Positions 26,515-35,358 of a DNA stretch of 64,000 nt are shown here, one piece after another. Under the pieces are notes generated by a model. The model ran no database searches, was not told the DNA's origin, and saw only the letters and a list, made by a program, of their open reading frames with translations. The translations under genes were made by a program, and so were the position numbers. Position 1 is the stretch's first letter; the number at the start of each line of letters is the position of its first letter. The stretch is from NCBI RefSeq assembly GCF_036067295.1, contig NZ_CP107954.1, positions 1,116,001 through 1,180,000 on the forward strand, given 5' to 3'. The stretch comes from Kribbella sp. NBC_00382. GTDB taxonomy: Bacteria; Actinomycetota; Actinomycetes; Propionibacteriales; Kribbellaceae.

Positions 26515-27819
26515 TCACCGGACCAGCTGCAGCGGGATCGAGTCGGCCATCGCCTGGTAACCCACGTCGTTCATGTGGATGTGGTCGCCACCGTCGTACG
26601 CGGCCAGCAGCTTCTCGGGCGCGCTGGGGTCGCGGACGGCCTTGTCGAAGTCGATCACGCCGTCGAACTCGTGCTGGTTGCGCAGCCACTTGTTCACCGC
26701 GACCCGGGTGGTCTCCTTCTCCGGCGTCCAGCCGCCGGGCGTGGTGAACCCGCTGAACGGCGTGATGGTCGCGCCGATGCTGGTGATGCCCTTCTCGTGC
26801 AGCTGGCTGTTGATCTGCTGGAGCGCGGCGATGATCTGGTCCGAACTGGCACCGTTCATCCAGATGTCGTTCACGCCGAGCAGGGTGATGACGGTCCGGA
26901 CGTCGGTCTGCGCGTAGACGTCCTCGTTCAGCCGGGCCAGCGCGTTCAGGCCGAGCTGCTGGATCCCGCTCGGAGCGCCGAAGATCGGGCCGTCGCTGTC
27001 CTCCAGCAGTCGGTTGCCGGCCTCGCCGACGTTCAGTACGCCGGGAGCATCGTGACGACGGTCGGCGACCAGCCGTTCGGCCAGCTGGTCGGGCCAGCGG
27101 TTGTTGGCGTTCGCCGTGCTGAGGTTGCCGTCCGAGATCGAGTCACCGAGCACGACGATCGAGCCGTCGGACTTCTCGGTCTTCACGTCCACCCCGGACA
27201 GGAACGTCCAGCAGCAGGCCCGGGTGGTGATGTACGGCGTACCGTCGGCCGCGTTCGTCAGGTCGCCGGGGCCGAAGTAGTTCTCCTGGTTCGTCGCAGC
27301 GTGCCAGGAGGTCGGGCCGGTGGCGGTCGGGTAGTAGACGCTGATCACCAGGGTGGCCAGGTCCGGCACCTTCAGGTTGACCGGGTCGCTGAGCAGCTCG
27401 GCGCCCTTGTTCATCACCGCGGTCGGCGAGCCGCCGTTGAAGGTCAGCGTGCGCTTGGACGCGACGTCGATGTCGGAGCCGATCGGCGTCGCGGTGTTGC
27501 CCTTCGCGACGGTCGCGGCACCGATGGTGATCGGCCGGTCGCCGTAGATGTTGGTGAAGCGGATCCGGACCTTGTCGCCCCCCACGGACGGCCGGACCAC
27601 GTAGCGGGCGCTCTGGTTGTTGAGACCGGTGTTGGTGAAGCCGGCGCTCTCCGGCTTCACGATCCCGGTCGACCAGCTGCCCACCCACTCGGCCCGGTCG
27701 TGCCCACCGGACGTCTGGGCCACAGTCTGGGCCGACGATCCGGTGAAGACGAGAGCCGAGCCGGCGAGTGAAACGGCGGCCGCTAGAGCGGCCGATCTGA
27801 CGGTACTGGGAATGCGCAT
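26515..27819 (-). CDS. secreted SGNH/GDSL hydrolase
   Basis: A 434-residue protein. Residues 1-32 form a signal peptide (MRIPSTVRSAALAAAVSLAG). The catalytic block I is VVLGDSISDG (Ser), block III GVNDIW and the C-terminal catalytic pair DGGDHIHMNDVGY. The segment before block I is an all-beta insert typical of actinobacterial secreted esterases. ATG at 27819 begins the signal peptide; the open frame continues upstream without a signal. It heads the leftward operon with P450, esterase, hmo and hpgT, so it may act outside the cell on a final or protected product. Confidence 0.87.
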   Translation of the reverse strand: MRIPSTVRSAALAAAVSLAGSALVFTGSSAQTVAQTSGGHDRAEWVGSWSTGIVKPESAGFTNTGLNNQSARYVVRPSVGGDKVRIRFTNIYGDRPITIGAATVAKGNTATPIGSDIDVASKRTLTFNGGSPTAVMNKGAELLSDPVNLKVPDLATLVISVYYPTATGPTSWHAATNQENYFGPGDLTNAADGTPYITTRACCWTFLSGVDVKTEKSDGSIVVLGDSISDGNLSTANANNRWPDQLAERLVADRRHDAPGVLNVGEAGNRLLEDSDGPIFGAPSGIQQLGLNALARLNEDVYAQTDVRTVITLLGVNDIWMNGASSDQIIAALQQINSQLHEKGITSIGATITPFSGFTTPGGWTPEKETTRVAVNKWLRNQHEFDGVIDFDKAVRDPSAPEKLLAAYDGGDHIHMNDVGYQAMADSIPLQLVR

Positions 27820-28012
27820 GGAACAACCCCCCAATGGGTTGGCGCGCGACGGGTGGGAAATACCCTGCGCGAGTGGCGGTGACGGCAACTTAGTTCCGGA
27901 TCGCTGACACGTCAACGGGCTCCTTGAATTGCTCGCTTGAATTCACCCGAAAGCTGGCCGCCGGCAATTTCTGGACGTACAGTCGCCCCGGATACCGAAA
28001 GGGTGGGGCGCC
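27820..28012. promoter_or_regulatory. divergent promoter region of the biosynthetic cluster
   Basis: This 193-bp gap separates the leftward SGNH-to-hpgT operon from the rightward AMP-ligase operon and must hold both promoters. It contains two copies of CTTGAATT, 13 bp apart (27923-27930 and 27936-27943), a possible regulator site. GGGTGGGG just before 28013 is the ribosome site of the AMP-ligase gene. No -35/-10 pair can be assigned with confidence. Confidence 0.5.
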
Positions 28013-29575
28013 ATGTCGGTCGATTTCGCGCTGGACAGAAACCTGGAGCAGTCCGGCTCCTATGTGGTGGCCGCGCTCCGGCTCTTCGCGCGGTACGGCG
28101 AGGCCGAGGCGATCGTCGCGGGCGGCCGCCGGCTGACGTTCGCGGAGCTGCGTACGCAGGTGCTCGACCTGGCCGCGACGCTGCAGGACCGCGGCGTCGG
28201 CCCGGGCACTGGCGTGCTCGTACTGGCCGGCAACACGATCGAGTTGCCCGCGCTCCAGCTCGCCCTGCACCTGGTCGGCGCCCGGACGATGTGGATCGCC
28301 CCGATCGCGGGCCGCCGGGAGATCGAGGCGTTCGCGCGGCTGTCCGAGGCTGACGTCTTCGTCTACGACGCCCGCACCAAGGCGGTACTGGGCGAGCGGC
28401 TGGCCGTCAGCCTCGCAGTACCGGTGCACTGCCTCGGCGCAGGCGGGTTAGGGCCAGACCTACTCACCAAGCCGGCGACCCAGTTCCAGCCGGAGTACGG
28501 CGATCTGACGCCCGCCACCTGCCTGCAGACGAGCGGGACCACCGGGGAGCCCAAGCTGGTGCACCACCGGCAGGCGTTCTACGAGCAGATCCTGACGCTG
28601 GCCGCCGACTACCTGGCCGCCGGGCTGCCCGTACTGCGGCACCTGTCGCACTCCCCGATGGCGTTCGCGAGCGGCCAGATCACCAGCTTCTTCAACCTGT
28701 TCATGGGCGGCGTGCTCTTCCTCGAGGACGACTGGGACGCAGGCCGCGCGCTCGCCACGATCGAGCGCGAGCAGATCAACTCGACGTACGTCTCACCGCC
28801 GCTGCTCTACCAACTGCTCGACCATCCGGACCTGCCTACGACCGACGTGAGCAGCCTGTTCATGCTCAACGTGGGAGCCGGCCCGGCCGCCCCCTCACGC
28901 TTGCGGCAGGCCATCAAGAGCTTCGGGCCGGTACTGCGGATCGTGTACGGCCTGAGCGAGGTCATCGTGGTGACGGCCCAGCCGGGGCTCACCGAGGACC
29001 CGGAGCATCCCGAGCGACTGCGGTCGAGCGGTACGCCGTACGGGGACGTGCAGGTGGAGGTCCGCGACGCTGCGGGCAACCGTGTAGCCCCAGGCCAGAC
29101 GGGCGAGATCTACGCGACCAGCAGGCTCCGCTTCGCGGGGTACTGGGGGCGGCCGGACCTGACCGAGCAGGCCATCGTCGACGACTGGGTGCGGACCGGT
29201 GACCTGGGCTATCTCGACGCCGACGGGTACCTGTACGTCGTCGACCGCGTGCAGGACACCATCGTCACCGGGTCGAGCAACTGGAACGTGTACTGCCGCC
29301 CGATCGAGGACCTGCTCCAGTCGCATCCCGGGGTCCGCGCGGCGGCAGTGATCGGCGTACCGGACGAGGCGTTCGGGGAGGTGCCGCACGCGTACGTAGT
29401 CCGGTACGACGGGGCTGTGGTGACCGCTGCCGAGCTGCAGAAGCTGGTGCGCGACGAGTTCAACGAGATGTGGACGCCGCGAGAGATCGACTTCCTGGCC
29501 GAGCTGCCGCTGACCTCGGCGCACAAGGTCGACAAGGTGGCTCTGCGCGCCCAAGCCGCAAGTAGCCGAGGATGA
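28013..29575 (+). CDS. free-standing AMP-dependent ligase (adenylating enzyme) 1
   Basis: A 520-residue ANL-superfamily enzyme that adenylates a carboxylate and passes it to CoA or a carrier protein. Motif A3 is TSGTTGEPK (173-181), A5 VYGLSEV, A7 VRTGDLG, A8 RVQDTIV and the catalytic A10 lysine lies near residue 505 (SAHKVDKVALR). It has no carrier or condensation domain attached. An aryl acid from the Hpg branch is the natural candidate substrate given the divergent hmo/hpgT operon, but the binding pocket cannot be read reliably. Its stop overlaps the MFS start (ATGA). Confidence 0.9.
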   Translation: MSVDFALDRNLEQSGSYVVAALRLFARYGEAEAIVAGGRRLTFAELRTQVLDLAATLQDRGVGPGTGVLVLAGNTIELPALQLALHLVGARTMWIAPIAGRREIEAFARLSEADVFVYDARTKAVLGERLAVSLAVPVHCLGAGGLGPDLLTKPATQFQPEYGDLTPATCLQTSGTTGEPKLVHHRQAFYEQILTLAADYLAAGLPVLRHLSHSPMAFASGQITSFFNLFMGGVLFLEDDWDAGRALATIEREQINSTYVSPPLLYQLLDHPDLPTTDVSSLFMLNVGAGPAAPSRLRQAIKSFGPVLRIVYGLSEVIVVTAQPGLTEDPEHPERLRSSGTPYGDVQVEVRDAAGNRVAPGQTGEIYATSRLRFAGYWGRPDLTEQAIVDDWVRTGDLGYLDADGYLYVVDRVQDTIVTGSSNWNVYCRPIEDLLQSHPGVRAAAVIGVPDEAFGEVPHAYVVRYDGAVVTAAELQKLVRDEFNEMWTPREIDFLAELPLTSAHKVDKVALRAQAASSRG

Positions 29576-30828
29576 GGCCGTCCCCGAAGACCTCGCTCGT
29601 CGCCCTGTTCACGGCCGACATCCTCTCCGCGCTCGGCACCCGGGTGTCCGCCGTCGCGATCCCGTGGCTGGTCCTGCTGAGCACCGGCAGCGCATCCAAG
29701 ATGGGCGTGATCGCCGCCGCCGAGATGCTCCCCTACGCCCTGACCGGCGTGCTCGCGGCGCCGTTCGCCGACCGCTTCGGGCACCGCCGGACCTCGGTCG
29801 TCACCGACGTCGGCAGCGCGCTGGCGATGGTCGCAGTGATCCTGAGCCCCGGCTCGTCGTTCCTGCACCTCGCACTGCTGGTCGCCGCCGGCGGCGCGCT
29901 GCGCGGGATTGGCGACCGGGTCAAGCACGTGATGCTGCGGCCGCTGGCCGAGCAGTGCGGCGTCGGGATGCTCCGGGTCGCCTCGCTCTACGAAGGCCTC
30001 AGCCGGGGCGCCACGCTGGTCGGCGCCCCGCTGGGTGGTCTCCTGATCGCCCTGCTGGGCACCTACGGCGCACTCTGGGCCGACGCGATCTCCTTCGCCC
30101 TCTGCGGCCTCCTGGTGGCCACCCTGGTCGTGCTGCCCGTCGAAGAGTCGGCCGAGGCCGAGGCGCCCGTGAAGGAGCCGTACTGGACCGCTCTGCGGGG
30201 TGGCTTCAGCTTCCTGCGGGGTGACCAGGTGCTGATCGGGATGATGGTGATGACGTTCGCGATCAACGTCTTCAGCCAGGCCAGCGGCTCCGTCTTCACC
30301 CCGCTGTGGGTCGAGGAGGTGGTCGGGTCGCCGGTCGTGCTGGGCCTGCTGTTCGGCGGCTTCGCGGGCGGGGCGCTGCTCGGCAACGTGATCTTCACCG
30401 TCTACGCCGACCGGATCCCGCAGTACCGGGCGTTCCTGATCGGCGCCCTGGTCGGCGGCGCTCCCAGGCTGCTGACGATGGGACTGTCGGACCAGGTCTG
30501 GCTGGTCGTCTCGGTCAGCTTCCTGACCGGGATCGCGAACGCCTCGCTGAACCCGGTCATCGGCGCCACCCTCTACACCCGGGTACCACCGGCCCTGCAG
30601 ACCCGGGTGTTCGGCCTGATGGGCGCACTCACCTTCGCCGGTATCCCCGTCGGCAGCCTGCTGGGCGGCTGGAGCGTGGCGTGGCTGGGCCTCCGCCCGG
30701 CGCTGCTCACGGCCGGTGGGCTCTTCCTGCTCGCCACCCTGATCCCTGTGATCCAGATGTACCGCCGGCCGTTGTCCATCCCGAAGTACGGCTCCCCTGC
30801 CCAACCCAAGACCGAGGAGGCCGCTTGA
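29572..30828 (+). CDS. MFS exporter (Bcr/enterobactin-exporter-like)
   Basis: A 418-residue membrane protein with about 12 hydrophobic helices. It starts with a charged RPSPKTSLVALFTADILSALG segment and has the loop 2-3 motif FADRFGHRRTSVVTDV. Proteins of this MFS_3 type export siderophores, macrolides and other natural products. Coupling to the AMP-ligase (ATGA) and the SGNH gene (TTGA) makes it the likely product exporter or self-resistance pump of the cluster. Confidence 0.9.
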   Translation: MRPSPKTSLVALFTADILSALGTRVSAVAIPWLVLLSTGSASKMGVIAAAEMLPYALTGVLAAPFADRFGHRRTSVVTDVGSALAMVAVILSPGSSFLHLALLVAAGGALRGIGDRVKHVMLRPLAEQCGVGMLRVASLYEGLSRGATLVGAPLGGLLIALLGTYGALWADAISFALCGLLVATLVVLPVEESAEAEAPVKEPYWTALRGGFSFLRGDQVLIGMMVMTFAINVFSQASGSVFTPLWVEEVVGSPVVLGLLFGGFAGGALLGNVIFTVYADRIPQYRAFLIGALVGGAPRLLTMGLSDQVWLVVSVSFLTGIANASLNPVIGATLYTRVPPALQTRVFGLMGALTFAGIPVGSLLGGWSVAWLGLRPALLTAGGLFLLATLIPVIQMYRRPLSIPKYGSPAQPKTEEAA

Positions 30829-31499
30829 TCGAGTCCGAGGACCCCTACTGTCTCCGTCCGGGCGAGAGCGCCGAGCTGCTCGCCGGGCACCCCTGGCGCC
30901 GCTTCGTCGTCCTGGGTGACAGCGTCGCCGAAGGCCTGTGCGAGCCGCTGGAGGGCTACAGCGACCTGCAGTGGGCCGACCGGCTGGCTGCAGAGCTGAG
31001 GGCCACAGCACCCGGCCTGGAGTACCTCAACCTAGGCGTGAGCGGCCTCCGGGCGCACGAGATCCAGGCGACCCAGCTGGCTCCTGCCCTGGCCTTCCGT
31101 CCGGACCTGGCCCTGGTGGTCGGCGGCGGCAACGACGCCTTCAGTGCCCGGTACGACGCCGCGCGGGTCGACGCCGCGCTGGAGGCGATGGTCACCGCGC
31201 TGCAGGAAGCCGGCGCGGAGGTGATCACGCTGGGCATGTTCGACGTGTCCGCGAGCCCGGCCATCGCCGACTGGCTGCGCCCGGGGCTGCACGAGCGGAT
31301 GCGGCGGCTGTCCGAGCGGACCCGGCTCCTGGCCGAGCGGCTGGGCACCGTCCATGTCGAGCTGACCAACCACCCGCTGTCGACCGATCCGGGGCTTTAC
31401 AGCGGCGACGGGCGGCACGGCAATGCGCGCAGCGACGCGGTCGCCACCGCAGTGACCCTGCGCATTCTTCAGAAGCATCTAGAAATGCACGTAAAATGA
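30825..31499 (+). CDS. cytosolic SGNH/GDSL hydrolase
   Basis: A 224-residue SGNH hydrolase: block I FVVLGDSVAEGLCEP (Ser), block II NLGVSGLR, block III GGGNDAF and a C-terminal DGRHGNARSDAVA with the catalytic His. No signal peptide, unlike the other SGNH protein in the cluster. The TTG start at 30825 overlaps the MFS stop and has GAGGAGG about 5 nt upstream, so I prefer it. Possible roles are removal or transfer of an acyl group or hydrolytic release of a carrier-bound intermediate. Confidence 0.83.
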   Translation: MIESEDPYCLRPGESAELLAGHPWRRFVVLGDSVAEGLCEPLEGYSDLQWADRLAAELRATAPGLEYLNLGVSGLRAHEIQATQLAPALAFRPDLALVVGGGNDAFSARYDAARVDAALEAMVTALQEAGAEVITLGMFDVSASPAIADWLRPGLHERMRRLSERTRLLAERLGTVHVELTNHPLSTDPGLYSGDGRHGNARSDAVATAVTLRILQKHLEMHVK

Positions 31500-31512
31500 C
31501 AATGCGGCAGCA

Positions 31513-31549
31513 CGAATTGGCATTCTCAATTCGGCTCGGCCGAATTGCG
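31513..31549. promoter_or_regulatory. AATT-containing inverted repeat upstream of the methyltransferase
   Basis: CGAATTG (31513-31519) and CAATTCG (31527-31533) are exact inverted repeats 7 bp apart, and a third CGAATTG follows at 31541-31547. They lie about 100 bp before the methyltransferase in a locally AT-rich 140-bp gap. The layout is operator-like; no binding protein is encoded in the cluster. Confidence 0.4.
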
Positions 31550-31640
31550 GGCGGATCATGATCCGAAAACAACACTGTGAATCGCCGGGCCGGTGTCAAG
31601 GAAACCCGGAGACGGCCACCAAACCTTGGGAGGAGCACCG

Positions 31641-32618
31641 ATGAACGACTCGCTCGGCCTGCTCGAGTTCTTCGCGATGAGCGACCTGGTCACGCCGATG
31701 GCGCTGCGCACCGCGGCCACCCTCCGGATCGCCGACCACCTCGCCGACGGTCCGCGCGACCTCAAGGACCTGGCGGTCGCGGCGGGCTGCGACGCCGATG
31801 CCCTGGGCCGGGTACTGCGCTACCTCGCTGCCCGTGGCGTCTTCGTCGCCCTCGACGACGACCGGTTCGAGCTGGGCGGGACGGCGCGCTGGCTGCTGGA
31901 CGACGACCCGAGCGCGGCCCGCCGCTGGCTCGACCAGGACGGCTACGGCGCCACGATGGACCGGGCCCACCTCGACCTGCTCGGCATCGTCCAGCGCGGT
32001 GGACCGCTCCAGGCGGCCAACAAGACCAGCCTGGACGCGACGGCCGCCGCGTCGTACGACTCGCTGATGGCGGCCAACACCCGCAACGAGGCGCCGCTGC
32101 TGGTCCGGGCGATCGACTGGACCCGGTTCGAGCACGTGGTCGACGTCGGCGGTGGTACCGGGGTCCAGCTGGCCGCGATCCTGACCGCCTTCCCGCACCT
32201 GCGGGGCACGCTCGTCGAGCTTCCCGCCAGCCTCGAAGCCGCCGAGCGGTTGCTGGCCGACGCCGGGCTGAACGAACGCTGTGGCGTCGTCGCCGGCAAC
32301 CTGTTCGAGCTGGAGCTGCCCGAGGCTGACGCCTTCCTGCTGCGGATGCTGGTGCACTCGTTCGAGGACGAGCAGGCCGTCGAGGCGCTGACCCGGTGCC
32401 GTCGCGCGCTCCGGCCGGGCGGCGCGATCTTCGTCGCGGAGGCGGCCGACACCCACCAGAAGGGGTTCACCACCCAGGACCTGATCGTCCTCGTGCTCGG
32501 CCATGGCCGGGAGCGCACGCTGGCGCAGTACGACGAACTCGCGAGCGCCGCGGGCCTGCGCCGGGTCGCGATCCACACCCCACCAGCCGGACCACGCGCC
32601 CTCGAGTACACCGCCTGA
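31641..32618 (+). CDS. SAM-dependent O-methyltransferase (COMT-like)
   Basis: A 325-residue class I methyltransferase with the N-terminal winged-helix dimerisation domain typical of small-molecule O-methyltransferases (DLVTPMALRTAATLRIADHL). The SAM-binding loop is VVDVGGGTGVQL (168-174), and the catalytic-base region is LRMLVHSFEDEQ (His). ATG has GGGAGGAG upstream. A phenol, such as the 4-hydroxy group of the Hpg branch, is a plausible target (inference). It converges with the ATP-grasp operon, ending only 5 bp from it. Confidence 0.9.
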   Translation: MNDSLGLLEFFAMSDLVTPMALRTAATLRIADHLADGPRDLKDLAVAAGCDADALGRVLRYLAARGVFVALDDDRFELGGTARWLLDDDPSAARRWLDQDGYGATMDRAHLDLLGIVQRGGPLQAANKTSLDATAAASYDSLMAANTRNEAPLLVRAIDWTRFEHVVDVGGGTGVQLAAILTAFPHLRGTLVELPASLEAAERLLADAGLNERCGVVAGNLFELELPEADAFLLRMLVHSFEDEQAVEALTRCRRALRPGGAIFVAEAADTHQKGFTTQDLIVLVLGHGRERTLAQYDELASAAGLRRVAIHTPPAGPRALEYTA

Positions 32619-32623
32619 GATGG

Positions 32624-33988
32624 TCATCCGGCGCCCAGCAGTAGGGCGCCGGTGACGTGGACATTGCGCTTCAGGTTCAGGACCTCGCCCTCGCCCTGGC
32701 TGCCGATCCGCACGTAGCAGCCCGAGCCGCGCCGCCCGAAGGTGTACGGCCCGATCGAGAACGGCACCTCGGCCCGCTCGTGCTCACCGCTGGCCAGGTG
32801 GACGAAGTCCATCTCCATCCGGTCCGGCCGCGAGTAGTCCTGCACCAGATGCAGCCCGTCAGCCGCCCCACGCTCGATCAGCCCCTGCCACTCCTCAGCA
32901 GTCGCCTCGCGTCCGACCACCACTCCGGAGCCACCGAACTCATCGGTTGGCTTCAGCACAAGCTGCTCCCGCTCAGCGAGCACCGACGGCACCAGCGCCG
33001 GCGTGAGCAACCGCGTCCGCGGCAGGTGTGCCCGTACCAGCGCAGCATCGGCCTCCGGGAGGGAGTCGGCGTCCGCCCACAGCCACGCGAAGACGAGCTT
33101 GTTGCTGATCAGCCAGGAGGCCGCGGACGTGAACAGCTGCGCCGTACCGGCCTGAAGCGCACCCTTGATCGCCTGGAGCCCAACGGTCGGCGGCATCTCC
33201 GAGCAGACGAACAGCCGCAGGATCGTCTCGACCCGCCGGCCGCGCCCGACCAAGCAACCGTCAGCGTCGAGCGTCAGCCAGTCCACCGGCTGCACATCCA
33301 TGTCGTAGCCGTTCTCCCGGCCACGCTCCACGAACGGCTGCAGCAACGCGACCAGCTTCTCCGGATCGTGCGACTCCGGGTACTCGCCATCCGTCCGGAA
33401 CACCATCGTCAGCCGGGCCCCGTCGGGCAGATCGAGCGCCGAGCGGATCGCGGCGTACCGGCCGTCGACCGCGGACACCGGCGCCTCCACCGGTAGCAGC
33501 TCGGACACTCCAGAAGTACGGAAGAGCTCCAGGAAGCGCGTCGACACCTTCTCGGAGTCCCAGACGCTGCCGACATCGCTGCCCACGTTGAACTCGACGA
33601 ACTTCGGCACCCCGTCGGTCAGCAGGATGTCCGGCCGCCCGGACACCGCCAGGTGATCACCGAGCGGCTCGGAGTCGTCCAGGAACTCGACCCGCCCCGC
33701 AGGGATCCCCAGCAACTCGCGCAGCTCACCCGCGGTACCGGCCCGGCGACGGCAGCACTCCAGCAGGAGCTGCAGCATCCGATCGCTCAACGTGTACAGC
33801 TCTTCCAGCCAGGGCTTGCTCATCAGCACCGGCCGCAACGGCTTCCACGTCTCGTTGTACGTCGCGATCTCGTCGAACACCGTCTGCCAGCCATCGGACC
33901 CAGCCGCCAGTACCGCCGCCCGCACCTCGTCGGACAAGTTGCCCCAAGCATCGAACCCAGGACGCCCCGCCCAGTCGAAATCGCTCAC
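32624..33988 (-). CDS. ATP-grasp-like ligase 3 (glutathionylspermidine synthase-like)
   Basis: A 454-residue protein, last of three tandem paralogues. Near residue 130 it has VPKFVEFNVGSDVG, a pre-ATP-grasp substrate motif with conserved Glu and Asn. Later come SWLISNKLVFAWLW, the nucleotide-binding LVLKPTDEFGGSGVVVG and LHLVQDYSRPDRMEMD, and a C-terminal VLNLKRN with a possible metal-binding Asn. Such enzymes activate a carboxylate as acyl-phosphate and couple it to an amine. I place it in the glutathionylspermidine synthase/circularly permuted ATP-grasp group by motif only. GTG start overlaps the stop of ligase 2. Confidence 0.75.
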   Translation of the reverse strand: MSDFDWAGRPGFDAWGNLSDEVRAAVLAAGSDGWQTVFDEIATYNETWKPLRPVLMSKPWLEELYTLSDRMLQLLLECCRRRAGTAGELRELLGIPAGRVEFLDDSEPLGDHLAVSGRPDILLTDGVPKFVEFNVGSDVGSVWDSEKVSTRFLELFRTSGVSELLPVEAPVSAVDGRYAAIRSALDLPDGARLTMVFRTDGEYPESHDPEKLVALLQPFVERGRENGYDMDVQPVDWLTLDADGCLVGRGRRVETILRLFVCSEMPPTVGLQAIKGALQAGTAQLFTSAASWLISNKLVFAWLWADADSLPEADAALVRAHLPRTRLLTPALVPSVLAEREQLVLKPTDEFGGSGVVVGREATAEEWQGLIERGAADGLHLVQDYSRPDRMEMDFVHLASGEHERAEVPFSIGPYTFGRRGSGCYVRIGSQGEGEVLNLKRNVHVTGALLLGAG

Positions 33989-35358
33989 GTCGTCACCAGC
34001 AGCGGACCGGTCACATGGATGGCGCGCTTGAGGTTGAGCACCTCGCCGTGCTCGTGCGACCCGACCCGCAGGAAGCACCCGTAGGCCTTCCGACCGAACG
34101 TGTACGGCCCGACGGAGTACGGCACCTCGACCTGCAGTTCCTCGCCGGTCTCGATGTTCGTGAGGTCCATCGTCAACCGGTCCGGCCGCACGTAGTCCTG
34201 CAACAAGAACCCACCTCGGGTCAGAGCGTCCTCGAGCCCTTCCTTCCACACCCCCGGATCGGTCTCGTGCCCGACCAGTACGCCGGCGCCGCCGTACTCG
34301 TCAGCCGGCTTCAGCACCAGCGCCGCCTGCTGAGCAACGGCATCCTCAACCATCGTTGCCGTGAGCAGCCGGCTCCACGGCACGTGCTGCCGGACGAGCT
34401 CCTGGTCCGCGGGATCGAGCAGCTCGATGTCGTCCCACAGGTAGGTCAGCATGATCTTGTTCGCCAGCAGCCATCCCGCCGACGTCGTGAACAGCTTGGT
34501 CTTGCCCGAGTCGACAGCGGCCTGCAGCGCCGTCGTACCAGGGTCGTCCGGCATGTCCGTGCACACGAACAGGCGGAACACGGCCTCGACCTTGCGGCCC
34601 TGGGTGGCCAGGTCGCCGTCCTCATCGGTCTCCAGCCAGATCAGCGGCGACACGTCACCGTCGATCCCCAGCGCCGCCCCGCGCTCGACGTACGGGTCGA
34701 GCGAGCGGACGATCGCCTCGAGGTTGTCGCTGCCCGGGTACACGCCCTCGGTGCGCAGTACGGTCGTCAACCGGTCGCCCGGCTTGAGCCCGAGCAGGTC
34801 GATGATCGCCCGGTACCGGCCGTCGACCGGCAACGGCGGCTCTTGAACCCCGACCGGACCGTCGGCCCCCTCGAGGGTGGTCAGCCCGTGGTCGGAGAAC
34901 GAGGTCAGGAACCGCTTCGACACCCGCTCGGTGTCCCAGACGCAACCGGCCTCGCTGCCGATGTTGAACTCGACGAACTTCGGCACCCCGTCGCTGATCA
35001 GGATGTCGGGCCGGCCGGACTGGATCAGGTGCTCGCCGAGCTCCTCCTCGTCGTCCAGGTAGCCGATCAGGCCGTCCGGCGTCCCGAGCAGCTTGCGCAG
35101 CTCCCCCGCCGTCTTCGCGCGCCGCATCCCGGTCTCCAGCAGCAGCTGGAGCAGGCGGTCCATCACCTCGCCGAGGGCGTCGTACGTGGCCTGGTGGATC
35201 ATCACCGGCCGCAGCGGACGCCAGGACTTATTGAAGGTCAGGACACCGTTGAAGACCTTCTTCCAGTCCTCCGCCCCGGCCGCGAGCACCTTGTCCTTGG
35301 TTGCCTGTGGCAACTCTTCCCAGTAGTCGAAGGAAGTCGCCCGCCAGTCGAAGTCCAT
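33985..35358 (-). CDS. ATP-grasp-like ligase 2
   Basis: A 457-residue protein that looks closest to ligase 3. Shared signatures are MDFDWRATSFDYWEELP at the start, VPKFVEFNIGSEAGCVWD near residue 130, LVLKPADEYGGAGVLVG, FLLQDYVRPDRLTMDL, and VPYSVGPYTFGRKAYGCF with VLNLKRA near the end. The likely ATP- and metal-binding positions are all kept, so it appears active. The ATG shares one base with the stop of ligase 1 (TGATG). Substrates are unknown; amide ligation of Hpg-type or carrier-derived acids is a reasonable guess. Confidence 0.75.
   Translation of the reverse strand: MDFDWRATSFDYWEELPQATKDKVLAAGAEDWKKVFNGVLTFNKSWRPLRPVMIHQATYDALGEVMDRLLQLLLETGMRRAKTAGELRKLLGTPDGLIGYLDDEEELGEHLIQSGRPDILISDGVPKFVEFNIGSEAGCVWDTERVSKRFLTSFSDHGLTTLEGADGPVGVQEPPLPVDGRYRAIIDLLGLKPGDRLTTVLRTEGVYPGSDNLEAIVRSLDPYVERGAALGIDGDVSPLIWLETDEDGDLATQGRKVEAVFRLFVCTDMPDDPGTTALQAAVDSGKTKLFTTSAGWLLANKIMLTYLWDDIELLDPADQELVRQHVPWSRLLTATMVEDAVAQQAALVLKPADEYGGAGVLVGHETDPGVWKEGLEDALTRGGFLLQDYVRPDRLTMDLTNIETGEELQVEVPYSVGPYTFGRKAYGCFLRVGSHEHGEVLNLKRAIHVTGPLLVTT

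Noticed and set aside
29209..31011. 600-codon minus-strand open frame opposite the MFS exporter
   Set aside because: Its composition is a GC-bias artefact, and it conflicts with two convincing genes coupled by ATGA and TTGA overlaps.
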